From Nonomuraea cavernae (GTDB lineage Bacteria > Actinomycetota > Actinomycetes > Streptosporangiales > Streptosporangiaceae): a DNA stretch of 64,000 nucleotides. Both the position numbers and the translations under genes were made by a program. This document shows positions 44,299 to 52,150 of the stretch, piece after piece. Position 1 is the stretch's first letter. Every line of letters starts with the position of its first letter. The DNA lies in contig NZ_BMNH01000001.1 of the NCBI RefSeq assembly GCF_014646355.1, positions 78,434-142,433 on the forward strand, written 5' to 3'. The notes beneath the pieces are model-generated. The model saw nothing but the letters and a program-made list of their open reading frames with translations, made no database searches and was not told where the DNA came from.

Positions 44299-45291
44299 AT
44301 GGGTGCCCAGACTGCCGAGAACACCACCGACAGCGTCGTCAACACCGTCCTAGGCCCCGTTCCCGCGCGGAAGCTGGGGGTCGTCGCGGTTCACGAGGCT
44401 CTGCTGTCGGTGGTTCCGGGAGCGGAGTACGCGTTCGACGTCACCATCGACCGTGCCGAGATCTTCGAGACCCTGGCCGACAAGCTGCGGGACTTCCGCG
44501 GGCACGGCGGCGGGACGATCGTCGACAGCACCGGCATGTTCCACGGGCGCGACGTGCGGCTGTACGAGACCCTCTCGCGCACGACCGGCGTGCACATCGT
44601 CGCGTCGACCGGCCAGGGCCCCGAGGAGATGCTCGGCGGCTACTTCCTGACGCCGCAGACCAACCCGCCGACGCCGTGGCCGGCCGAGAAGTTCGCCGAC
44701 CTCTTCGCCAAGGAGGTCACCGAGGGCATGGTGGTCCCCCGCGTCGAGCGGCGGGGCGCCGCGGGCCTCGTGGCCACCGCCGCGACCCTCGCGGGCATGA
44801 CCGCGACCGACGAGAGCCTGTTCCGCGGCGCGGCCCGCGCCGCCCTGACCACCGGTGTCCCGGTGTCCATCCGCTACGGCGACGACGCCGTACGCGACCT
44901 CGAGATCGTCCTGGACGAGAAGCTGCCGGCCGACCGCGTCGTCGTCGGCGGGCTCGACCGCGAGGACGCCGTCGCGGCCGGCGCGCCGTTCGAGGTCGCG
45001 GCCCGTGGCGCCTACGTCGCCCTCGACCATGTCGGTACCGAGGACGACGCCCACGTCACCGACACCGAGCGCGCCGCCCTGGTCGCCGAGCTGGTCGAGG
45101 CCGGTCACGGCGACCGGATCCTGCTCTCGAGCGGCGCGACCGGCGTCGCCAAGGGCCACCCGGCCAACGACCTGCCCTACAGCTACGTCCTGACCGCGTT
45201 CGTCCCCCTCCTCAAGGCACAGGGCCTCAGCGACGCGGACGTCCAGCGGATCCTCGTCGACAACCCGCGCGACCTGCTGTCGGTGCGCTGA
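44299..45291 (+). CDS. Phosphotriesterase-family protein lacking the metal site (pseudoenzyme)
   Basis: 330 residues, aligned throughout with the next gene product: VLGPVPARKLGVVAVHEA, GGGTIVDSTGMFHGRDV, VHIVASTGQ, VDNPRDLLSV. Every position expected to bind the binuclear metal centre differs from the paralogue: HEH becomes HEA, the lysine strand IIKVG becomes LVATA, THL becomes SIRY, GHVDD becomes GGLDRED and SADAN becomes SSGAT. It is therefore probably not a hydrolase and may be a structural or regulatory partner. AAGGAGG precedes ATG 44299. First gene of the operon. Confidence 0.85.
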   Translation: MGAQTAENTTDSVVNTVLGPVPARKLGVVAVHEALLSVVPGAEYAFDVTIDRAEIFETLADKLRDFRGHGGGTIVDSTGMFHGRDVRLYETLSRTTGVHIVASTGQGPEEMLGGYFLTPQTNPPTPWPAEKFADLFAKEVTEGMVVPRVERRGAAGLVATAATLAGMTATDESLFRGAARAALTTGVPVSIRYGDDAVRDLEIVLDEKLPADRVVVGGLDREDAVAAGAPFEVAARGAYVALDHVGTEDDAHVTDTERAALVAELVEAGHGDRILLSSGATGVAKGHPANDLPYSYVLTAFVPLLKAQGLSDADVQRILVDNPRDLLSVR

Positions 45292-45335
45292 GCGCGGCCC
45301 GAGATCGTCAAGTTCTCCGCTGAAGGGTGAGTGTT

Positions 45336-46301
45336 GTGTCGAGAGTGAATACCGTCCTGGGGCCGATCCCGGCCGAAGAGCTGGGTCTGGTGGCCGTCCA
45401 CGAGCACATCGGGTACGGCATGCCGGGCTCCGAGCTGGACACGAAGTGGTGGAAGACCCCCGAGCAGCGATACGAGGAGACCGTCCCGAAGCTGCGCCGG
45501 TTCCATGAGTACGGCGGCGGCACGTTCGTCGACGCGACCGGCATCTGCAACGGCCGGGACGTCGACTACTACAGATCGCTGTCCGCGAAGACCGGCGTGC
45601 ACATCGTGGCGAGCACCGGCTTCGTCGGCGGCGACACCGCGCTGCCGTTCTTCGCCCGGGCGAGTGTGGAATACCTGGCCCAGCACTTCATCCACGAGAT
45701 CACCGTCGGCATCGGCGACACCGGCGGACGCGCGGGCATCATCAAGGTCGGCGTGAGCCGTGGCGGCCGGATGACGGACCTGGACAAGCGCATCTACCGC
45801 GCCGCCGCCCGCGCCGCCCTCATCACCGGCGTGCCCGTCCTGACCCACCTCGCGATCGACGCCGAGAACGCGATCGCCGTCTTCGACGCGGAGGGGCTCC
45901 CGCTCGACCGCGTCCTGTTCGGGCACGTCGACGACGGCGTGAACGCCGACAAGACCCGTGACACCTGGATCGCGGAGCAGGGCGGCCGGATCGGGTTCGA
46001 CACCTTCGGCTACGAGACCGAGCTCGAGGACCCGCCGTTCTGGGCCCGTCCGCGCAAGGAGCGGCTGGACCACTTCCTCCGGTTCATCGGTCAGGGACAC
46101 CTGGGCAAGGTGCTCGCCTCGGCCGACGCCAACTGCAGCCCGCTGGGCTGGCCGGGCGTGAAGGGCCACACCGTCAACTACCTCTTCGAGGACCTCATCC
46201 CGGACCTCCGTGCCGCCGGTCTCGACGAGGCCACGATCAAGACGATCTTCGTCGACAACCCCGCCGACTTCCTGACGATCCAGCAAGGACACAAAGCATG
46301 A
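45336..46301 (+). CDS. Phosphotriesterase-family lactonase/amidohydrolase
   Basis: 321 residues (GTG 45336; GTG 45327 also possible). All binuclear-metal motifs are present: VHEHIGYG, IIKVGVSR (carboxylated Lys), PVLTHLAID, LFGHVDDG and ASADANCSPLGW. Members with this pattern act on lactones or phosphotriesters. It is an in-frame companion to the metal-less paralogue 45 bp upstream. The stop overlaps the FAD monooxygenase start by 4 bp. Confidence 0.88.
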   Translation: MSRVNTVLGPIPAEELGLVAVHEHIGYGMPGSELDTKWWKTPEQRYEETVPKLRRFHEYGGGTFVDATGICNGRDVDYYRSLSAKTGVHIVASTGFVGGDTALPFFARASVEYLAQHFIHEITVGIGDTGGRAGIIKVGVSRGGRMTDLDKRIYRAAARAALITGVPVLTHLAIDAENAIAVFDAEGLPLDRVLFGHVDDGVNADKTRDTWIAEQGGRIGFDTFGYETELEDPPFWARPRKERLDHFLRFIGQGHLGKVLASADANCSPLGWPGVKGHTVNYLFEDLIPDLRAAGLDEATIKTIFVDNPADFLTIQQGHKA

Positions 46302-47491
46302 ACACCTCAGACCTGAAGAACCTGAACATCGCCATCGTCGGCGCGGGGTACGCCGGAGCCGCCGCGGCCAAGGCCCTGAGCCTCCTCGGCGCCACCGTCA
46401 ACGTCTACGAGCAGGCGAGCCGGACCCGCGAGGTCGGCGCCGGCATCGGCCTGCGGCCGTCCACCATGGACCAGTTCGGCCAGTGGGGCATCTTCGACGC
46501 GATCGCGAAGGTGAGCTCGCCGAGCGACTACTTCGAGATCCTCACGCCCACCGCCGACCCGATCATGAAGGAGGCGTGGCCGGAGATCGACACCTTCGGC
46601 CAGAAGACCCACCTCATCCACCGCTGTGACTTCATCGAGGCTCTCCTGGGCGTGCTCCCCGACGGCATGGTGCACCTCGGTCACAAGCTGGAGAGTGTCA
46701 AGGACGTGGGTGACAAGGCGACGCTGACCTTCACCAACGGCGAGTCGGTCACCGCCGACCTGGTGGTCGGCGCCGACGGCATCAAGTCGGTCGTGCGGGC
46801 TCAGCTGTTCGGCGACAACCAGCCGGTGTTCTCCGGCGAGCACGCCTACCGCGCCGTGATCTCCGTGGACGACGCCCTCGGGATGGCCGTCGACGACAAC
46901 CTCCGGATGTACATCGGCCGGGGCACGAAGATCTACTTCCTGCCGCTGCGCCACCGCGGCCAGGTCTCGTTCGACATCACCGCCCTGTGCCCGGACAGCA
47001 CCTGGGCGCCGAAGGTCACCAAGGACGACCTGCTGAAGACCGTCGAGGGGTTCGACGAGCGGATCGTGAGCATCACCCGCGGCCTCGACATGGACGCCGT
47101 CAACTGCCGCGCGGTCTACGACATCGACCCGGTCGACACGTGGCACTCGGACTCCGTCGTCCTCGTGGGCGACGCGGCCCACTCGATGCTGCACCACCAG
47201 GGTCAGGGCGCCAACTCGGCGATCCTGGACGCCGGCGGCCTCGCCGACGCCCTCAGGGAGGCCGGCTCCGTCAAGGAGGCGCTGGCGCGCTACCAGGCCA
47301 CCCGCAAGCCGGTGACCGACGAGCTGCAGCGGATCTCGCGCCAGGGCTGGACCGAGGACGAGATCAGCGACGTCTTCCCGGGCCAGAAGCCCGCCTCGCA
47401 GAAGCCCGCGTCCCAGAAGCCCGCGTCCCAGAAGCCCGCCTCCCAGAAGCCCGCCTCCCCGCAGCCCGCCTCCCAGAAGCCGGAGGTCTGA
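46298..47491 (+). CDS. FAD-dependent aromatic monooxygenase with QKPAS repeat tail
   Basis: 397 residues. The class A flavoprotein motifs are GAGYAGAAAAKAL (ADP-binding), VVGADGIKSVVR (DG motif) and VGDAAHSMLHHQGQGAN (GD motif); family relatives hydroxylate salicylate or similar phenolic acids. The catalytic part ends near residue 360. The C-terminus is seven tandem QKPAS-like pentads (47384-47488), with one PQPAS and a final QKPEV. A disordered cationic tail like this is not a usual part of the family. It joins the hydrolases in one overlapping operon. Confidence 0.88.
   Translation: MNTSDLKNLNIAIVGAGYAGAAAAKALSLLGATVNVYEQASRTREVGAGIGLRPSTMDQFGQWGIFDAIAKVSSPSDYFEILTPTADPIMKEAWPEIDTFGQKTHLIHRCDFIEALLGVLPDGMVHLGHKLESVKDVGDKATLTFTNGESVTADLVVGADGIKSVVRAQLFGDNQPVFSGEHAYRAVISVDDALGMAVDDNLRMYIGRGTKIYFLPLRHRGQVSFDITALCPDSTWAPKVTKDDLLKTVEGFDERIVSITRGLDMDAVNCRAVYDIDPVDTWHSDSVVLVGDAAHSMLHHQGQGANSAILDAGGLADALREAGSVKEALARYQATRKPVTDELQRISRQGWTEDEISDVFPGQKPASQKPASQKPASQKPASQKPASPQPASQKPEV
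47384..47488 (+). repeat. 15-bp tandem repeat encoding QKPAS
   Basis: Seven 15-bp units based on CAGAAGCCCGCCTCC, in frame at the end of the FAD monooxygenase gene; unit 6 has CCGCAG in place of CAGAAG and the last ends in GAGGTC. The near identity at the DNA level points to recent slippage expansion, so copy number may vary between strains. Confidence 0.9.
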
Positions 47492-47495
47492 CGCC

Positions 47496-48422
47496 ATGCC
47501 ACTGCACCCCGACATCGCCCGGGTCCTCGCCGATCTGCCGGCGCCGCCTCCCGGTCCGCCGAACCCGGAGGCGATGCGCGCCGGCGAGGAGGCCGCGGTG
47601 CCGCCCGTGTCCGCCCGCCTGCCGCTCCACTCCGTCGAGGACCTCACCGCACGGACCGCCGCCGGCGAGGTCCCGGTCCGGGTCTACACGCCGGTCGAGG
47701 CCGACGCGTACGGCGTACTGGTCTACTTCCACGGCGGCGCGTTCTTCCTCGGCAGCCTGGAGACACACGACCACGTCGCGCGCGCCCTGGCCAAGGAGAC
47801 CGGGCTCAAGGTCGTCTCCGTCGGCTACCGGCTGGCGCCCGAGCACGCCTTCCCGGCCGGTCTCGAGGACTGCTACGCCGCGGTCCGATGGGCCGCCGAG
47901 AACGGCGAGACCCTGGGCTGGGACGGCACGACGCTGGCCATCGCCGGTGACAGCTCCGGGGGCACGTTCGTCGCGGCCGTCGCCGCGATGGCGCACGACG
48001 AGGGCTTCGACCGGATCACCCATCAGATCCTCTTCTACCCCTCGCTCGATCTCGACTTCGACGTCGACCGCTACGCCTCGCTGCGCGAGAACGCCGTCGG
48101 CTACGGCCTGGAGACGGCGGGACTGAAGCCGTTCAACGCCTTCTATCTCGACGGCGGCGCCGACCCCGCCGATCCGCGGGTCTCTCCGATCAAGCGGGCC
48201 GACCTCACCGGGCTGCCGCCCGCGCTGATCGTGACCGCGGAGTGCGACCCGCTGCGCGATGAGGGCGAACTCTACGGCCGGCGCCTCAAGGAGGCCGGAG
48301 TCGACGCCACGGTGAGTCGCTACCCGGGCGCCAACCACGGATTCGTGCAGAACTTCTCCTGGATCCCGGCCTACCACCGGGTCTTCGAGGAGACGGCCGC
48401 CTTCCTGGGGCGCGAGTCATGA
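47496..48422 (+). CDS. HSL-type alpha/beta hydrolase (esterase)
   Basis: 308 residues with the hormone-sensitive-lipase family signs: oxyanion motif HGGAFFLGS, nucleophile GDSSGG, acid in DPLRDEGE and the histidine in GANHGF. No signal peptide, so intracellular. It cleaves short acyl esters or lactones. ATG 47496 starts 4 bp after the monooxygenase stop; the stop overlaps the next ATG (ATGA). Confidence 0.9.
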   Translation: MPLHPDIARVLADLPAPPPGPPNPEAMRAGEEAAVPPVSARLPLHSVEDLTARTAAGEVPVRVYTPVEADAYGVLVYFHGGAFFLGSLETHDHVARALAKETGLKVVSVGYRLAPEHAFPAGLEDCYAAVRWAAENGETLGWDGTTLAIAGDSSGGTFVAAVAAMAHDEGFDRITHQILFYPSLDLDFDVDRYASLRENAVGYGLETAGLKPFNAFYLDGGADPADPRVSPIKRADLTGLPPALIVTAECDPLRDEGELYGRRLKEAGVDATVSRYPGANHGFVQNFSWIPAYHRVFEETAAFLGRES

Positions 48423-49372
48423 CGCGGGTGAACGTTCATCCCCTGGTCTCGCCGTGGGGCCGGTTCGGTCTGTACAGCTTCTTCATCGACGCCCCCGAGC
48501 CGGCCGTCGTCGACACCGGGATCGCCTCCTCGCCCGCCGAGGGCATGGCCCCCGCGCTCGCGGCCCTCGGGCGCCGCATCGAGGACGTGCGCTGGATCCT
48601 GCTGACCCACGGCCACATCGACCACGTCGGCGGCGCCCACGCCCTGTGGGAGCTCACCGGACGGCGGGCGCGGGTGGTCATCCACGAGGCCGACGCCCCG
48701 ATGCTGCGCTCGCGCCGGGCGCACGTGGACGACTACCTCCACGGCCGGGGGCGGTACCTGAACGACCCGGAGGGCGCGGCGAAGGTGACGGCCGCCGCCG
48801 ATGCGGTCATCTCCGGCGAGATGGAACCGACCATGCTGCTCAACGGCGGCGAGACCCTCTCGCTCGGTGGTGACGTGACCGTCTCCGTCCACTCGGTGCC
48901 GGGCCACACGCCCGGCTCGGTGGCCTACGTGATCGACGGCCCGCGATCCGTGTTCGTCGGCGACGCCGTCCAGGTCCACGGGGCCGCCAACGGCTTCCCC
49001 GGTTACCTGGATCCGGTCGCCTACCGGGCCGGCCTGCGCCACCTGCGCGACGAGGTCCGTCCGCGGCACCTGTACCTCGGGCACCCCTACCGCCGCGCGG
49101 ACGGCACGCCGTACGGGGTCGAGCTCGACGCCGCCCAGGCTCGGGAGGCACTCCAGGAGAGCCTGGCCATCGAGGCCGAGGTCGGCGAAGCGGCCTGCCG
49201 CTGCCTTGCGGACGGCCTGCGGGAGACGGACTCGCCGTACTCACCGTTCGCCTCCGTGGCCGAGAGGCTCGGCTACACCGGCGATCCCACGCTCGAGCCG
49301 TCGCCGTTCTTCACCTCGATGCACGGCTACCGCACACACTTCAACCAGAACGTGACAGAGGATTCGCACTGA
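48419..49372 (+). CDS. Metallo-beta-lactamase-fold hydrolase
   Basis: 317 residues with the zinc-binding core THGHIDHVGG (HxHxDH), GHTPGSVAY, VFVGDAVQ and a final HLYLGHPYR histidine. Quorum-quenching lactonases and other hydrolases share this core; the substrate cannot be read from it. The last nucleotides overlap the next ATG (TGATG). Part of the same operon. Confidence 0.9.
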   Translation: MTRVNVHPLVSPWGRFGLYSFFIDAPEPAVVDTGIASSPAEGMAPALAALGRRIEDVRWILLTHGHIDHVGGAHALWELTGRRARVVIHEADAPMLRSRRAHVDDYLHGRGRYLNDPEGAAKVTAAADAVISGEMEPTMLLNGGETLSLGGDVTVSVHSVPGHTPGSVAYVIDGPRSVFVGDAVQVHGAANGFPGYLDPVAYRAGLRHLRDEVRPRHLYLGHPYRRADGTPYGVELDAAQAREALQESLAIEAEVGEAACRCLADGLRETDSPYSPFASVAERLGYTGDPTLEPSPFFTSMHGYRTHFNQNVTEDSH

Positions 49373-51102
49373 TGGCCGACTTCCAGACGATCCAGGCGGG
49401 CGAGCAGACGATCGCCGTCCGCAAGGACCTGCGGGTGCCGATGCGCGACGGGGTCACCCTCGCCGTGGACGCCTACCACGGCACCGAGGACAGGCCGCGG
49501 CCGGCCCTGATCGCGATGAGCGCGTACGGCAAGGAGCTGCAGGCCCTCGCCCTCACCACGCCGCCGCAGCGCCGCCCCAGCCCGATGTGGGACGGCTGCA
49601 TCGAGGCCGGCGACATCGCGCGCGTCGTCAAGGAGGACTACGTCCACGTCATCGGTGACATGCGCGGCACCGGTGACTCCGGCGGCGTGATGATCGGCAA
49701 CTACAACGCCGGTGGCGTTCCCCAAGGTCAGGACCTGTACGACGTCATCGAGTGGGTCGCCGAGCAGCCGTGGTGCGACGGGAACGTCGGCATGATCGGC
49801 ATCTCCTACTTCGGCTCGATGCAGGTGCTCGCCGCGGCGGAGCGGCCGCCGCACCTGAAGGCGATCTTCGTCAGCGGCGGCCACTTCGACTTCTACGAGA
49901 CCACCTACCACGGCGGCGTCATGTGGTTCATGCCACGGGCCGCCCGCGAGGGACGCGGTGGCGACTCCGGCATCGCGCACACCGACGTCAGGTCCCGCAT
50001 GCGGGAGGTCCACTCCCCGGAGGAGCTCGGGAAACTCGTCGACGAGCGGCTCCGGGACCCGGACGTGGCCGCGTGGCCGAATCTCGTGCACGTGCTGAAG
50101 TACCCGAAGAACCGCGAGTTCTGGTTCGACATCGTGATGAACCACCTCGACGGGGAGTGGTACGAGGAACGCAACCCGATCCGGCTGGCCGAGAACATCG
50201 ACATCCCGGTCTATCTGCAGATCGACCAGGGTCGCGGCTGGACCGTGGACGGCCACATCGAGCTGTTCAACGTGCTGAAGGGTCCCAAGCGGCTGGACAT
50301 CGGCTCCTACCCGCCGATGCAGTCACGCCCCTGGGTCGAGGAGCACGACAAGATGTTCCGCTGGTACGAGTACTGGCTCAAGGGCGTCGACAACGGCGTC
50401 ATGGACGAGCCGGCCGTGAGCGTCTTCGTGGAGGGCTCGCGGGAGGTGGTCACCGCCGATCAGTGGCCGCCGAAGGAGATCGAGTACCGGCCGCTGTACC
50501 TGCGCCCGCGCCGCAAGCTCTCGTCGGAGCCCGAGCTGATGGGCGCCGAGCACGCCGCCCCGGACGGCTTCTACCAGGCGCCGCTGACGGTGACCGACAA
50601 GGTGGAGATCATCAGCTGGAGCACCGAGCCGTTCGAGGAGCCCACGGAGCTCATCGGCTCCGGCGCGGCGCACCTGTTCGCCGAGATCGACCAGGATGAC
50701 ACGAACTTCATCCTGCGGCTGTGGGACGTCGCCCCGAACGGAAGCCGCCAGCTGATCACCACGGGCTTCCTCAAGGCGTCGCACCGTGAGCTGGACGACC
50801 GGACGACCGAGGGCGACCCGTACCACCCGCACACCCGCGCCGTGCCGGTGGAGCCCGGGAAGATCGAGGAGTACGTCCTGCGGCTCTACCCGTTCGCGGC
50901 GACGTTCGGCCCCGGTCATCGGCTGCTGGTGGAGCTCTCCAACGACGAGCCGCTGGCCGACGCGCACAACTCGCTGCTGCCGCCGGACGCGTTCCACCTG
51001 CCGGTGGGTCGCCCCGTCACCCACAAGATCTATCGCGACGCCGTCCACCGGTCGCGGCTCGTGCTGCCGTTCACGAAGCGCACCGCGCCGGAGAACGGGT
51101 AG
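49372..51102 (+). CDS. CocE/NonD-family acyl hydrolase
   Basis: 576 residues. Nucleophile elbow GISYFGSMQ (about residue 145), DMRGTGDSGG, and a C-terminal beta-rich jelly-roll domain (about 390-570: HLFAEIDQDDTNFILRLWD, HRLLVELSNDE) as in X-Pro dipeptidyl-peptidase/cocaine esterase enzymes. Without a signal peptide it is cytoplasmic. It should hydrolyse an acyl ester or amide of the operon's substrate. Last gene; a weak hairpin (CGGCC/GGCCG) follows before the convergent thioesterase gene. Confidence 0.9.
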   Translation: MADFQTIQAGEQTIAVRKDLRVPMRDGVTLAVDAYHGTEDRPRPALIAMSAYGKELQALALTTPPQRRPSPMWDGCIEAGDIARVVKEDYVHVIGDMRGTGDSGGVMIGNYNAGGVPQGQDLYDVIEWVAEQPWCDGNVGMIGISYFGSMQVLAAAERPPHLKAIFVSGGHFDFYETTYHGGVMWFMPRAAREGRGGDSGIAHTDVRSRMREVHSPEELGKLVDERLRDPDVAAWPNLVHVLKYPKNREFWFDIVMNHLDGEWYEERNPIRLAENIDIPVYLQIDQGRGWTVDGHIELFNVLKGPKRLDIGSYPPMQSRPWVEEHDKMFRWYEYWLKGVDNGVMDEPAVSVFVEGSREVVTADQWPPKEIEYRPLYLRPRRKLSSEPELMGAEHAAPDGFYQAPLTVTDKVEIISWSTEPFEEPTELIGSGAAHLFAEIDQDDTNFILRLWDVAPNGSRQLITTGFLKASHRELDDRTTEGDPYHPHTRAVPVEPGKIEEYVLRLYPFAATFGPGHRLLVELSNDEPLADAHNSLLPPDAFHLPVGRPVTHKIYRDAVHRSRLVLPFTKRTAPENG

Positions 51103-51144
51103 CCGAGCCTGGCGTTCCGCAACGCAGGACCGCGAGCGGCCGGG

Positions 51145-51888
51145 TCATGGCCGTTTCACGGGCCGGTCAAGCAGGATGCCCGACAGAGCCGCGGCCACCT
51201 CGGCCCGGCGGTCATCGAGGAAGAAGTGGCCGCCTGGGAAGATCCGCAGGCCGAAGGTCGCGGAGGTGTGCCGCCGCCAGGCGCGGGCCTCCTCGATCGT
51301 GGTCTTGGGGTCGTCATCGCCGACGAAGGCGGTGATCGGACAGTCGACGACCGCTTCCCGACCCGCCTCGTAGGTCTCGACGGCGCGATAGTCGGCGCGC
51401 AGGACCGGCAGGATCATCTGGAAGAGCTCCGGCTCTCCGATGAACGCCGGATCGGTGCCGCTGAGCAAGCGCAGCTCATCGGCGATGCCCTGATCGTCGC
51501 GCAGGTGCACGCGCTCGTCGCGGTGCGTGGAGGGGGCACGTCTCCCTGAGGCGATCAGGCAGAGCGCTCCCGGCAGGAGCCTGGCGGTCTCGAAAGCGAC
51601 CACGGCGCCCATGCTGTGGCCCAGCAGAGCCCACGGTCCCTCCAGTCGCCCGTCCAACACGCCGGCGAGCTCGGCGGCCAGGCGCCCGATGTCGGGGATG
51701 AGCGGTTCATGCCTGCGGTCCTGACGGCCGGGGTACTTGACCGACCACACCTCGATCGAGGGGGCCAGGGCAGCCGAGAGGGAGAAGAACCCGCCGCCGC
51801 CGGCGTGCGGTAGGCAGACGAGACGTACGCGGGCCTCGGGCGCGGGGTGGAAGCGTCTGATCCACCGCTCGAACACCTCGTCGGGCAA
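51145..51888 (-). CDS. Type II thioesterase
   Basis: 247 residues of the GrsT/TEII family: LVCLPHAGGGGFFS (oxyanion), GHSMGAVVAFE (nucleophile Ser, about residue 93), VGDDDP and PGGHFFL with the catalytic His. It removes misprimed acyl groups from carrier domains of a PKS/NRPS. The start is TTG 51888, chosen because GAGAGGAG lies 6 nt upstream and no ATG fits. A fragment of a paralogue lies at 41160-41257. It is the first recognisable gene of the biosynthetic region. Confidence 0.92.
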   Translation of the reverse strand: MPDEVFERWIRRFHPAPEARVRLVCLPHAGGGGFFSLSAALAPSIEVWSVKYPGRQDRRHEPLIPDIGRLAAELAGVLDGRLEGPWALLGHSMGAVVAFETARLLPGALCLIASGRRAPSTHRDERVHLRDDQGIADELRLLSGTDPAFIGEPELFQMILPVLRADYRAVETYEAGREAVVDCPITAFVGDDDPKTTIEEARAWRRHTSATFGLRIFPGGHFFLDDRRAEVAAALSGILLDRPVKRP

Positions 51889-51989
51889 GGCGGCTCCTCT
51901 CTGGAATTCTCTGGGCGCCGATCGGGCCGATCAGCGCCGGCCCTGGGCGGAACCCGGCGGCGAGGTGTCACCTGGTCATCAACACCTTT

Positions 51990-52150
51990 TCGTGACAGGA
52001 CTGCCATAAGAAGTAATGATCTCGTTTCATAACGTGCCATATGGCCCGTATCACGGATATATCGCCTATAGATCACCGAAACTAAGATCATCTCTATGCA
52101 TAGGATGCAGCCTGGATCTGGGCGATCGACGGGAAGGCTCGACAAGGACG
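51990..52150 (+). promoter_or_regulatory. AT-rich promoter region between thioesterase and SARP genes
   Basis: Much lower in GC than its surroundings. GCCATATGGC (around 52037-52046) is a perfect 10-bp palindrome, and CGGATATATCG nearby is nearly so. The region serves two divergent genes and is where control of the cluster is likely integrated. Confidence 0.45.

Noticed and set aside
47384-47488. Possible CRISPR-like array
   Set aside because: The units are directly adjacent 15-bp in-frame repeats without spacers, encoding a protein tail. No CRISPR array or cas gene was seen anywhere.
52016-52150. Upstream extension of the SARP protein
   Set aside because: The SARP domain always starts with a strand like MEARLLGPLCV; the extra 45 codons come from the AT-rich promoter region.
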